DNA of 16,330 bases, taken from NCBI GenBank assembly GCA_036566745.1, contig DATCVR010000300.1, positions 1-16,330 of the forward strand, in the 5' to 3' direction. Numbering within the stretch: position 1 is the stretch's first letter; each line of letters opens with the position of its first letter. Below are positions 1 to 9,398 of the stretch, one piece after another. The stretch comes from DATCVR01 sp036566745 (GTDB lineage Bacteria > Actinomycetota > Actinomycetes > Jiangellales > Jiangellaceae). Position numbers and translations under genes: made by a program. The notes beneath the pieces were generated by a model, which saw nothing but the letters and a program-made list of their open reading frames with translations, did no database searches and was not told the origin of the DNA.

Positions 1-66
1 ACGACGACCCCACGACACGCCGATGACGTCGAGCCGCGGCAACGATCGCGGCAGGAGGCCGAGCCG

Positions 67-633
67 ATGCCGTTCTGCACACAGTGCGGTCACGAGAATC
101 CGACCGACGCCCGGTTCTGCTCACAGTGCGGAGCCAGGCTCGCCACACAAACCCCACCAGGCACGCCCACGCCCGCCCCCGCCGCGCCGCCCGAACCGGT
201 CGACTCGACGAGCACCATGACGACGATCCCGCGTGAGGAGACCGAACGCCCCGAGCGCGACGACGCCAGCGACCTCGCACCAGCCGATCAAGCCGCCGTC
301 GATGCGCTTCCCGGGGGCAGCGCGTTGCTCGTGGTGCTCCGGGGTCCCAACGCGGGCAGCAGGTTCCTCCTCGACACCGAGGTCATCAGCGCCGGACGGC
401 ACCCCGACTCCGACATCTTCCTCGACGACGTCACCGTCTCGCGGCGGCACGCGGAGTTCCGGCGCATGCCCGGCGGCTTCGTGGTCTCCGATGTCGGCAG
501 CCTCAACGGCACCTACGTCAACCGTGACCGCATCGACGAGGTTCCGCTGACCAACGGCGACGAGGTCCAGGTCGGCAAGTACCGGCTGGTCTACTACTCC
601 AGCCAGCACGGGTTCGGAGGCGGAGCGAGGTGA
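67..633 (+). CDS. garA: GarA/OdhI-like FHA-domain regulator with N-terminal zinc ribbon
   Basis: A 188-residue cytoplasmic signalling protein. A zinc ribbon comes first (C4, C7, C18, C21), then a Pro/Thr-rich linker (about 25-75), then a forkhead-associated domain (about 87-175). The FHA phosphothreonine pocket residues are present: G110-R111, S125-R126-R127-H128, S141-D142 and S145-x-N147-G148-T149. In Mycobacterium and Corynebacterium, GarA/OdhI is phosphorylated by Ser/Thr kinases on an N-terminal Thr-Thr pair. Its FHA then folds back on that site, releasing 2-oxoglutarate dehydrogenase and glutamate dehydrogenase from inhibition. Here the likely acceptor is the S/T cluster STSTMTT (47-53), which does not have the mycobacterial ETTS context. 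The ATG is chosen because AGGAGG (53-58) lies 8 nt upstream. The stop overlaps the next start as GTGA. Downstream genes match the Rv1827 neighbourhood, so the family call is firm; the exact partners are inferred. Confidence 0.92.
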   Translation: MPFCTQCGHENPTDARFCSQCGARLATQTPPGTPTPAPAAPPEPVDSTSTMTTIPREETERPERDDASDLAPADQAAVDALPGGSALLVVLRGPNAGSRFLLDTEVISAGRHPDSDIFLDDVTVSRRHAEFRRMPGGFVVSDVGSLNGTYVNRDRIDEVPLTNGDEVQVGKYRLVYYSSQHGFGGGAR

Positions 634-1340
634 GCTCGGCGCTGCCGGCTCGCCAGACCATGAGCATCGGTGAGGTGCTGACCGCATTGCGGCCGGACTT
701 CCCCGATGTGAGCATCTCCAAGATCCGTTTCCTGGAGACCGAAGGTCTGGTGGAGCCGCAGCGCTCTCCGTCCGGGTACCGCCGGTTCAGTGCCGACGAC
801 ATCGCCCGGCTGCGATACGTGCTCACCGTCCAGCGCGACCACTACCTGCCGTTGCGGGTGATCAAGGAGCAGCTCGAGCAGCTCGACCGCGGGATGCAGC
901 TGGTCAGCGATGGTGAGCGGCCGGTGACGCCGTACACCGTCGCGGCCGGCAAGAGCGCCGAGTCACCCGAGGTACGGCTCTCGCGGGCCTCCCTGCTCGA
1001 AGCGGCGGCCATCACGGAGGACCTCCTCACCGAGCTCGAGTCCTACGGGCTGGTCGTGGCCGGCCGTGGCGGTGTGTACGACCACGAAGCCCTGCTGGTG
1101 GCGCGCACCGTCGGCGAGTTGGCCCAGTACGGCCTCCATCCGCGTCACCTCCGCTCCGTGCGCAGCGCGGCCGAACGCGAGATCGGGCTGGTCGAGCAGG
1201 TCGTGGCGCCGATGCTGCTCCAGCGCAGCGCCGACGCACGTGGGCGGGCCGAGGACGTCGCCACCGAGATCGCCCGGTTGACCACCCGGCTGCACGCCGC
1301 TCTGGTCGACGCCGGGGTTCGCCGCATCCCGTTCCGCTGA
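630..1340 (+). CDS. ftsR: FtsR-type MerR family transcriptional regulator (Rv1828-like)
   Basis: A 236-residue MerR-family regulator. The winged helix-turn-helix covers about residues 11-78, from MSIGEVLTALRPDFPDVSIS through KIRFLETEGLVEP, SGYRRFS and DDIARLRYVL. These strings are characteristic of Rv1828/FtsR. A coiled-coil-like segment follows (about 80-95), then a C-terminal effector/dimer domain with several Leu- and Arg-rich helices. No cysteine cluster for metal sensing is seen. In Corynebacterium glutamicum, FtsR activates ftsZ, so a role in division-gene control is likely but is transferred from the homologue. The GTG start overlaps the garA stop by 4 bp, and purine-rich GGAGGCGGAGCGAG precedes it, so the two genes are probably translationally coupled. 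Confidence 0.9.
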   Translation: MSSALPARQTMSIGEVLTALRPDFPDVSISKIRFLETEGLVEPQRSPSGYRRFSADDIARLRYVLTVQRDHYLPLRVIKEQLEQLDRGMQLVSDGERPVTPYTVAAGKSAESPEVRLSRASLLEAAAITEDLLTELESYGLVVAGRGGVYDHEALLVARTVGELAQYGLHPRHLRSVRSAAEREIGLVEQVVAPMLLQRSADARGRAEDVATEIARLTTRLHAALVDAGVRRIPFR

Positions 1341-1395
1341 TCGAGAACCACCGGCGCGCGCGGGCGGGATTGGCCGTCCGGGCCTTCCTCAGGGG

Positions 1396-1401
1396 TAGTG
1401 T
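1396..1401 (+). promoter_or_regulatory. Putative -10 box (TAGTGT) of a leaderless promoter
   Basis: TAGTGT fits the actinobacterial TANNNT consensus and ends 6 nt before the GTG at 1408, so transcription would start at or very near the first codon. A TTGGCC lies at 1370-1375, but its 20-bp spacing is long for a -35, so that half of the promoter is weak. The only purine run nearby (AGGGG, 1391-1395) is 12 nt from the start and abuts the -10. Confidence 0.45.
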
Positions 1402-1407
1402 GGATCC

Positions 1408-1884
1408 GTGCGCGAGCTCGACGTCGTCGGCGTCCGGGTAGAGATGCCGTCCAACCAGCCGCTCGTCCTGCTCCGCGAGATGGGGGGAGACAGATATCTC
1501 CCGATCTGGATCGGTGCAGTCGAGGCGACCGCGATCGCCTTCGCCCAGCAGGGCGTCGTGCCGCCGCGGCCGCTGACCCATGACCTCTTCAAGAACGTCC
1601 TCGAGGCGCTCGGTGCCACGCTCGAGCAGGTACGCATCACCGAGGTTCGCGACGGCACCTACTACGCCGCCCTGGTCTTCGCCGGGGGAGTCGAGGTCAG
1701 CTCGCGTCCGTCGGACTCCATCGCGCTCGCGCTGCGGGCGGGCGTGCCGATCTTCGCCTCCGAGCCGCTGCTCGACGAGGCCGGCGTGCTGATGGCCGAC
1801 GACGACACCGAGGAGCAAGAGGACGAGGTGGCGAGGTTCCGCGAGTTCCTCGATCACGTGACGCCGGAGGACTTCGGCGGCTGA
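1408..1884 (+). CDS. Bifunctional nuclease (DUF151/BFN) domain protein
   Basis: A 158-residue protein that is almost entirely one BFN/DUF151 domain (about residues 1-135). Conserved blocks are the opening MRELDVVGVRVE, the LPIWIGAVEATAIA block (about 31-44), PRPLTHDLFKNVLEALGA (about 53-70) and the RPSDSIALALRAGVPIF block (about 95-111). A short acidic tail follows. Plant and some bacterial members are reported to have RNase/DNase activity; the actinobacterial copies (Rv1829 in M. tuberculosis) have no settled role. It is cytoplasmic, with no signal or membrane segment. The GTG start is supported by the TAGTGT box 6 nt upstream and the absence of a well-placed Shine-Dalgarno sequence. It sits between two MerR genes, as in mycobacteria. 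Family certain, function uncertain. Confidence 0.9.
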   Translation: MRELDVVGVRVEMPSNQPLVLLREMGGDRYLPIWIGAVEATAIAFAQQGVVPPRPLTHDLFKNVLEALGATLEQVRITEVRDGTYYAALVFAGGVEVSSRPSDSIALALRAGVPIFASEPLLDEAGVLMADDDTEEQEDEVARFREFLDHVTPEDFGG

Positions 1885-1900
1885 GCTGGCCGAGCGCGTC

Positions 1901-1934
1901 GGGCCGAAGCTGAAGTAGAGCTTGAGCTCGGTCC
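1901..1934 (+). terminator. Stem-loop after the BFN gene, probable terminator
   Basis: GGGCCG (1901-1906) pairs with CGGTCC (1929-1934), and the inner AAGCT (1907-1911) pairs with AGCTT (1919-1923) around a 7-nt loop, leaving a 5-nt bulge. It starts 17 nt after the BFN stop and ends before the next promoter at 1946. There is no T-tract, which is common for actinobacterial terminators, so a purely structural role cannot be excluded. Confidence 0.45.
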
Positions 1935-1945
1935 CGCGTGTTGGA

Positions 1946-1974
1946 TTGACCCCTTTCATGGGCGGGCCTACCGT
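1946..1974 (+). promoter_or_regulatory. Strong housekeeping-type promoter of the second MerR gene
   Basis: TTGACC (1946-1951), a 17-bp spacer and TACCGT (1969-1974) give near-ideal -35/-10 spacing for the principal sigma factor. The transcript would start near 1981, about 28 nt before the GTG at 2009. This is the best-formed promoter in the window. It rules out the longer reading frame beginning with TTG at 1922, which would start upstream of it. Confidence 0.75.
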
Positions 1975-2008
1975 CACTGGTGTAGACGTGACAATGAAGG
2001 GGTCGGCC

Positions 2009-2620
<612 letters not shown>

Positions 2621-2631
2621 GCTTCACCGTC

Positions 2632-2648
2632 TCCGCATCCGGTGCGGA
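2632..2648 (+). terminator. Short hairpin after the second MerR gene, weak terminator candidate
   Basis: TCCGCA (2632-2637) and TGCGGA (2643-2648) form a perfect 6-bp stem with loop TCCGG, 11 nt after the stop codon. There is no T-tract and the stem is short, so support is limited to position and symmetry. Confidence 0.3.
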
Positions 2649-2694
2649 CAGGGTGGTCGCGCGTCGGCTCGTGGACGGGCAGCCTGTGTGACGA

Positions 2695-2736
2695 TGTGAG
2701 GCCGCTGCCCTGACCGTGTGGAGCCGCTGTCGTGAC
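2695..2736 (+). repeat. Two tandem imperfect 20-bp repeats upstream of the riboswitch promoter
   Basis: Copies at 2695-2714 and 2717-2736 match at 16 of 20 positions and share TGTG, GCCGCTG and TGAC. Their starts are 22 bp apart, about two helical turns, so both would face the same side of DNA. They lie about 115-155 bp upstream of the TATGCT box that drives the glycine riboswitch. A regulator-binding role is inferred only from position and spacing. The rest of the 2649-2849 gap shows no gene or other clear signal. Confidence 0.4.
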
Positions 2737-2849
2737 GGCCGCCGTGAGCTCACTCGGTTCACGCAGCGCGCTCACACCGTTCGGCTCTCGATGCCGGTCG
2801 CGCGCCAGGTCGGGTCGGCGTCGGACGGCACCCCGGGGCCGATGCGGGC

Positions 2850-2855
2850 TATGCT
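2850..2855 (+). promoter_or_regulatory. Putative -10 box (TATGCT) for the gcvP transcript
   Basis: TATGCT matches TANNNT and would place the transcript start near 2861, directly before the riboswitch leader. No good -35 hexamer is visible 16-18 bp upstream, so either an activator helps or the promoter is weak. Confidence 0.5.
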
Positions 2856-2861
2856 GACGCA

Positions 2862-3003
2862 CGAGCCGTCGACCCTGGCCGGGAGAGTTCTCGTGTCGCT
2901 GACACGGGACGCCGAAGGGGCAACATCCCCGCCAACCTCTCAGGCATCAAGGACTGGTCGGGAGAGGCCGCTCTGAAGTGGTCGTTCGCGGCCGCGACAG
3001 AGG
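2862..3003 (+). ncRNA. Glycine riboswitch, single aptamer with 3' ghost stem
   Basis: A cis-acting leader RNA that binds glycine and controls gcvP. P1 is GACC (2871-2874) with GGTC (2956-2959). P2 is GAGAG (2883-2887) with CTCTC (2937-2941). A P3 arm CGTGTC/GACACG (2892-2906) is followed by the diagnostic GCCGAAGGGGCAA (2911-2923), whose GGGG pairs with CCCC (2927-2930). Then comes the conserved CTCTCAGGCA...AGGAC end (2937-2954). There is no complete second aptamer. Instead CTCTG (2971-2975) pairs with CAGAG (2998-3002), enclosing GGTCG-TTCG-CGGCC (2980-2993). That is the layout of singlet riboswitches that keep a 3' 'ghost aptamer' for tertiary docking. Such leaders before glycine-cleavage genes normally turn expression on with glycine. 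Aptamer call is strong; the ghost-stem call is slightly less sure. Confidence 0.9.
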
Positions 3004-3004
3004 G

Positions 3005-3039
3005 GGAGCACTCGTTCGACACCGCGCCCGAGGAGCTCC
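3005..3039 (+). promoter_or_regulatory. Hairpin that would sequester the gcvP ribosome binding site
   Basis: GGAGC (3005-3009) pairs with GCTCC (3035-3039), and CTCG (3011-3014) pairs with CGAG (3029-3032), separated by a 1x2 internal loop. The paired 3' side contains most of the Shine-Dalgarno AGGAG (3031-3035) for the ATG at 3044. It begins right after the ghost stem (ending 3002), so it is the natural expression platform of the riboswitch, acting on translation. The direction of control is inferred from the family, not visible here. Confidence 0.5.
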
Positions 3040-3043
3040 GTCG

Positions 3044-5989
<2,946 letters not shown>

Positions 5990-5997
5990 CCCGGACA

Positions 5998-6031
5998 GGG
6001 AGATCGGCCGGAAGGTCAGGGTCGATCTCCC
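5998..6031 (+). terminator. Hairpin terminator after gcvP
   Basis: GGGAGATCG (5998-6006) and CGATCTCCC (6023-6031) form a perfect 9-bp stem beginning 8 nt after the gcvP stop. A smaller GGCC-GGAA-GGTC fold lies within the loop. No T-run follows, as often in actinobacteria. It separates gcvP from the DedA gene. Confidence 0.6.
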
Positions 6032-6065
6032 CCTGGAGTCGCAGATGCACGGCGGTGCGGCGCTG

Positions 6066-6071
6066 TAGCGT
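6066..6071 (+). promoter_or_regulatory. Possible -10 box (TAGCGT) for the DedA/two-component operon
   Basis: TAGCGT fits TANNNT and would give a leader of roughly 33-38 nt before the TTG at 6111. No recognisable -35 is seen, so this is a modest call resting on position downstream of the gcvP terminator. Confidence 0.35.
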
Positions 6072-6110
6072 CGATGGCGACGACATTTGCGGGTAGAAGG
6101 GCACGAGACG

Positions 6111-6785
6111 TTGGCTGACCAGATCGTCACCTGGGTCGAGGGCTTGATGTCCTCACCGTGGGTCTACCTTGCGTTGTTCGCCATCGCCGCGATCGACGGG
6201 TTCTTCCCGGCCGTGCCCAGCGAGAGCCTGGTCATCACGGCCGGGGTGTTCGCGGCCTCGTCGGGCGAGCCCAACCTGCTGCTGGTCATCCTGGCGGCCG
6301 CGGTCGGAGCGTTCGTCGGCGACCACATCTCCTACATGATCGGGCGCGTGGGCGGTACGAAGGTCCGCAGCAAGATGCCGCCGGGCTCGAAGTCGGGCGC
6401 GCTCTTCGACTGGGCCGAACGCACCCTCGCCCAGCGTGGCGGGCTGATCCTCGTGGTCGCGCGCTACATTCCGGGCGGACGCACGGCCGTCACGCTCACC
6501 GCCGGCAGTGTGCGGTTCCCGCTGCGCAAGTTCAGCTTCTACGACGGCATCGCCGCGCTGTCATGGGGCATCTACTCCGCCTGCATCGGCTACCTCGGCG
6601 GGCACGCCTTCGAGGACAACCCGATCATCGGGCTGGCCGTCGGGCTGGGCATCGCGCTGGCTATCACGGGCATCGTCGAGCTGGTCCGGCACCGGCTGCG
6701 CAAGCGGAGCGGCGCCGAAGCCGAGCTCGCCGATGACGCGAGCGACGGCAACGCGCCGGAGAACACTCCGCGGGAGACGGTCTGA
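6111..6785 (+). CDS. DedA family (SNARE-associated/VTT domain) membrane protein
   Basis: A 224-residue polytopic inner-membrane protein of the DedA superfamily. Recent work links members to recycling of undecaprenyl phosphate or phospholipid flipping. Family marks are the amphipathic re-entrant segment with DGFFPAVPSESLVITAG (about 24-40), the GAFVGDHISYMIGR block (about 64-77) and VARYIPGGRTAVTLTAG (about 113-129) with its key arginines. Later hydrophobic segments follow (about 145-160, 168-190), then a basic and acidic cytoplasmic tail. TTG at 6111 is chosen because AGAAGGG (6095-6101) is 9 nt upstream; an in-frame TTG at 6087 lacks such a site. A histidine kinase gene begins about 50 nt downstream, so co-transcription is likely. 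Substrate specificity cannot be read from sequence. Confidence 0.88.
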   Translation: MADQIVTWVEGLMSSPWVYLALFAIAAIDGFFPAVPSESLVITAGVFAASSGEPNLLLVILAAAVGAFVGDHISYMIGRVGGTKVRSKMPPGSKSGALFDWAERTLAQRGGLILVVARYIPGGRTAVTLTAGSVRFPLRKFSFYDGIAALSWGIYSACIGYLGGHAFEDNPIIGLAVGLGIALAITGIVELVRHRLRKRSGAEAELADDASDGNAPENTPRETV

Positions 6786-6835
6786 GTCCGAGCCTGCGCG
6801 CGGCGGCCCGCACCGCCACGTCCCGGACTGCCGGG

Positions 6836-7963
6836 TTGTCCCTGGGCGCGATGTCGGGCCTGGTCGAGCTGATCTACCTGACCGGCGCCGCGCTGGCCCT
6901 GGTGCCGTTCCTGGCCTGGCCTCGGCCACGCTCGTGGGTCGTGGCGCGGGTCGCGTCGGGCGGTCGGCTCCTGGTCGAGGCCGAGCGCCGCCGGCTGCAC
7001 GCCTTCTTCGGCAGCGCCTCCGCCGCCGACTACGACGATCGGTCCGCGCTGCGGTACCTCACGCTCCGCAGCTTCGTCGGCCTGCTGGGCGGGTCGATCC
7101 TCCTGCTCGTCGGCTGGGGAGCGGCCAGCGTCGTGGTGATGATCCGTTCCTGGCTGCTCGGCGAGCCCGGCGGCTTCACCGGCGACGAGACAGCGCAGGT
7201 CACCGGGGTGACGATCCTCTCGGCCGCGATCCCCGGCGTCGTCCTGCTCTACCTCGCACTCCAGGGACTGGCCGGTGTGATCGGGCTCGAGCGACGGCTG
7301 GCGCTCGACCACCTCGGCCCCAGCGCCACCGAACGCCTCCAACGCCGCATCGCCGAACTGGCGGAGAGCCGGGCCGGCGCCGTCGAAGAGGTCGACGCCG
7401 AGCGTCGCCGCATCGAACGCGACCTCCACGACGGCGTGCAGCAACGGGTCGTGGCGCTGGCGATGCTGCTCGGCCGGGCCCGCCGCGCCTCCGATCCCGA
7501 CCGCGCGGCCCGGCTGGTCGAGGCGGCCCACGACGAGTCGCGGCACGTCCTCGACGACCTGCGCACCGTCGCCTGGCGCGTCTATCCCAGCGCCCTCGAC
7601 ACCCTGGGCCTGGCCGACGCGCTGGCGGCCGTGGCCGAACGCTCGCCGGTGCCGGTCCGTCTCGCGTGCACGGTGGGCCGGACCGTGCCGCCTCCGGTGG
7701 CCACGGCGGCGTACTTCGTCGTCTCCGAGGCAGTGACGAACGCCGCGAAACACTCCGGCGCCACCCTGGTCGACGTTCGCGTCCGGCAGACCGGCAGCAT
7801 GGTGCACGTGTCGATCAGCGACGACGGCCGCGGGGGCGCCGACCCCTCGGGCGGCGGCCTGTCCGGGCTGGCCCGCCGGGTGGCCGCGCTGGACGGTCGA
7901 TTCACCACGTCGAGCCCGCCCGGTGGTCCCACCATGGTCGCCGCGGAGCTGCCGTGCGCGTGA
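6836..7963 (+). CDS. NarL-type membrane sensor histidine kinase
   Basis: A 375-residue histidine kinase of the HisKA_3 class. Three or four hydrophobic segments (about 8-28, 80-105, 122-150) form a membrane input region with little extracytoplasmic sequence, like the actinobacterial 'putative sensor' domain. A coiled linker (about 165-192) leads to the phosphoacceptor ERDLHDGVQQRVV, with H198. The ATP-binding domain has SEAVTNAAKHS (N302), SDDGRGG (D330) and GGGLSGLARRVAALDG. The sensor senses either the membrane itself or a partner protein. The start is uncertain. TTG at 6836 is the first standard start after the preceding in-frame stop. ATG at 6851 is an alternative, and neither has a good ribosome binding site. 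The stop overlaps the response regulator gene by 10 nt, so the pair is coupled. Confidence 0.9.
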   Translation: MSLGAMSGLVELIYLTGAALALVPFLAWPRPRSWVVARVASGGRLLVEAERRRLHAFFGSASAADYDDRSALRYLTLRSFVGLLGGSILLLVGWGAASVVVMIRSWLLGEPGGFTGDETAQVTGVTILSAAIPGVVLLYLALQGLAGVIGLERRLALDHLGPSATERLQRRIAELAESRAGAVEEVDAERRRIERDLHDGVQQRVVALAMLLGRARRASDPDRAARLVEAAHDESRHVLDDLRTVAWRVYPSALDTLGLADALAAVAERSPVPVRLACTVGRTVPPPVATAAYFVVSEAVTNAAKHSGATLVDVRVRQTGSMVHVSISDDGRGGADPSGGGLSGLARRVAALDGRFTTSSPPGGPTMVAAELPCA

Positions 7964-8598
7964 TCCTGGCCGAGGACTCCGCGTTGCTCCGCGAGGGTCT
8001 GGTGCGCCTGCTGGCCGAGGAGGGGCACGACGTGCTGGCGGCGGTGGGCGATGCCGCGGCACTGGTCGAGGCAGTCGAGGTGGCCGCCCCCGACGTGGTC
8101 GTGGCCGACGTCCGGATGCCGCCCACCCACACCGACGAAGGGCTGCGCGCCGCGCTCGAGATCCGGGCGCGCCGCCCCGGCGTCGGCGTGCTGGTGCTGT
8201 CGCAGTACGTCGAGAAGCGGTACGCCGTCGAGCTGTTCACCCGTTACACCGACGGCGTCGGGTACCTCCTGAAGGACCGGGTGGCGGCGGTCGGCGACTT
8301 CCTCGACGCACTGGCGCGGGTGGGTAACGGGGGAGCGGCCTTCGACCCGGAGGTCGTGCGCCAGCTGCTCTCCCGCACCACCCACGCCGATCCCGTCGCC
8401 CGCCTCACGCCGCGCGAACGCGACGTGCTGGAACGGATGGCCCAAGGCCTGACCAACGCCGCCGTGGCGGCCGAGCTGCACGTGTCGCAGAGCGCGGTCG
8501 AGAAGCACGTGAACGCGATCTTCGACAAGCTCGACCTCGCGCAGGTCACCGGCTACAGCCGCCGGGTCCTGGCCGTCCTGCGCTACCTGGGGTCCTGA
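7954..8598 (+). CDS. NarL/LuxR-type DNA-binding response regulator
   Basis: A 214-residue cytoplasmic transcription regulator and cognate partner of the preceding kinase. The receiver domain (1-120) carries the acidic pair E7-D8, phosphoacceptor D52 in VVVADVRMPP, S83 and K107 in YLLKDRV. A LuxR-type helix-turn-helix follows (about 150-197: LTPRERDVLERMAQGLTN, then AAELHVSQSAVEKHV). GTG at 7954 gives MRVILAEDSALL, the usual length. GTG at 7960 would give a GTGA overlap and lose only two residues. The last 16 nt overlap the 3' end of the opposing DedA gene. Targets are unknown; the flanking dedA genes are natural candidates. Confidence 0.93.
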   Translation: MRVILAEDSALLREGLVRLLAEEGHDVLAAVGDAAALVEAVEVAAPDVVVADVRMPPTHTDEGLRAALEIRARRPGVGVLVLSQYVEKRYAVELFTRYTDGVGYLLKDRVAAVGDFLDALARVGNGGAAFDPEVVRQLLSRTTHADPVARLTPRERDVLERMAQGLTNAAVAAELHVSQSAVEKHVNAIFDKLDLAQVTGYSRRVLAVLRYLGS

Positions 8599-9260
8599 CC
8601 AGCGCTTTCGCGAGCATGCCGGCCGCCGCGCTGGGCGACCCGCAGGACGACGAAACCCACCACGGCGACGGCCACGGCGGCGATCACGCCCTTCTGCAGG
8701 AGCCCGGCGTACCGCTCGACGAGGTCCCACCGCTCGCCGAGCTGGTAGCCGACGAGTACCAGCGTCGCGTTCCACACGGCGCTGCCCGCCACCGTGAGCG
8801 CGGCGAAGGACAGCACAGGCATCCGCTCCACGCCCGCCGGGACCGAGATGAACGTCCGTACGATCGGCACGAGGCGTCCCAGCAGGACGGCGGCGGCTCC
8901 GTGGCGGGCGAACCACGACTCGGCCCGGTCCACGTCGGTCACGTTCACCAGCGGGAGCCGGGCCAGCAGTGCGCGGGTGCGGTCCCGGCCGACCATCGCG
9001 CCGATCGTGTACCAGGCCAGCGCGCCGGCCAGCGAGCCCACGGTGGTCCACACGATGACGGCGACGAGGCTCAGGTCGCCGAGGCTGGCGGTGAACCCGG
9101 CGAGCGGCAGGAGCAGCTCGCTGGGCAGCGGGGGGAAGAGGTTCTCGACGGCGATGGCGAGGCCGGCGCCAGGAGCGCCGAGGGTCTCCATGAGGTTGAC
9201 GGCCCAGCCGGTGATCCCGGTCAGAGCGGTATCCGTGGTGGTCAGAGGTGTGAACGTCAT
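8583..9260 (-). CDS. Second DedA family membrane protein
   Basis: A 225-residue polytopic membrane protein of the DedA/VTT family. Visible marks are the entry segment VENLFPPLPSELLLPLAGFT (about 38-57), a GSLAGALAWYTIGAMVGR block (about 75-92), LGRLVPIVRTFISVPAG (about 127-143) with the conserved arginines, and a C-terminal hydrophobic helix with a basic tail. It is clearly diverged from the DedA protein encoded at 6111, so it is probably a separate subfamily and not a recent duplicate. ATG at 9260 is preceded on this strand by TAGCGT 8 nt away and by no Shine-Dalgarno sequence, which suggests a leaderless mRNA. The gene converges on the response regulator and overlaps its last 16 nt. Confidence 0.88.
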   Translation of the reverse strand: MTFTPLTTTDTALTGITGWAVNLMETLGAPGAGLAIAVENLFPPLPSELLLPLAGFTASLGDLSLVAVIVWTTVGSLAGALAWYTIGAMVGRDRTRALLARLPLVNVTDVDRAESWFARHGAAAVLLGRLVPIVRTFISVPAGVERMPVLSFAALTVAGSAVWNATLVLVGYQLGERWDLVERYAGLLQKGVIAAVAVAVVGFVVLRVAQRGGRHARESAGQDPR

Positions 9261-9268
9261 GATCGCCA

Positions 9269-9274
9269 ACGCTA
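9269..9274 (-). promoter_or_regulatory. Putative -10 box (TAGCGT) of the second DedA gene
   Basis: On the minus strand TAGCGT ends 8 nt before the ATG at 9260, matching the spacing expected for a transcript that begins at the start codon. No clear -35 is visible. Confidence 0.4.
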
Positions 9275-9385
9275 GGAACGGACGGTGCCGGACACGATGG
9301 TGCCGGCCACCCAGGTGAGCGGGCAGGCGCCCCAGGCCCGACCCTGCGGAAGTCCACAGGTGGCAGCGGGGAGCGCGGGACCAGG

Positions 9386-9391
9386 TACGCT
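9386..9391 (+). promoter_or_regulatory. Putative -10 box (TACGCT), leaderless promoter
   Basis: TACGCT ends 7 nt before the GTG at 9399. No Shine-Dalgarno sequence lies at a useful distance, so initiation at the first codon is likely. The -35 is not recognisable. Confidence 0.4.
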
Positions 9392-9398
9392 CCGGGGC

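Noticed and set aside
3..26. A short open stretch ending in TGA at 24-26 that could be the tail of an upstream gene
   Set aside because: Only seven codons (DDPTTRR) are visible and they match no family I can name; the other frames are also open, so the reading frame cannot be fixed.
1922..2008. TTG at 1922 as the start of the second MerR gene
   Set aside because: It lies upstream of the strong promoter at 1946-1974 and in the terminator hairpin; GTG at 2009 has a good ribosome binding site.
2961..3003. A complete second glycine aptamer (tandem riboswitch)
   Set aside because: The GCCGAAGG-type core and CTCTCAGG signature occur only once; the downstream element is just a stem-loop, so a singlet with ghost stem fits better.
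6508..7953. Long open frame running in front of the response regulator (about 480 extra codons)
   Set aside because: It is Arg/Pro/Gly-rich and lies fully over the kinase gene in another frame; this is a high-GC shadow, and the true regulator starts at 7954.
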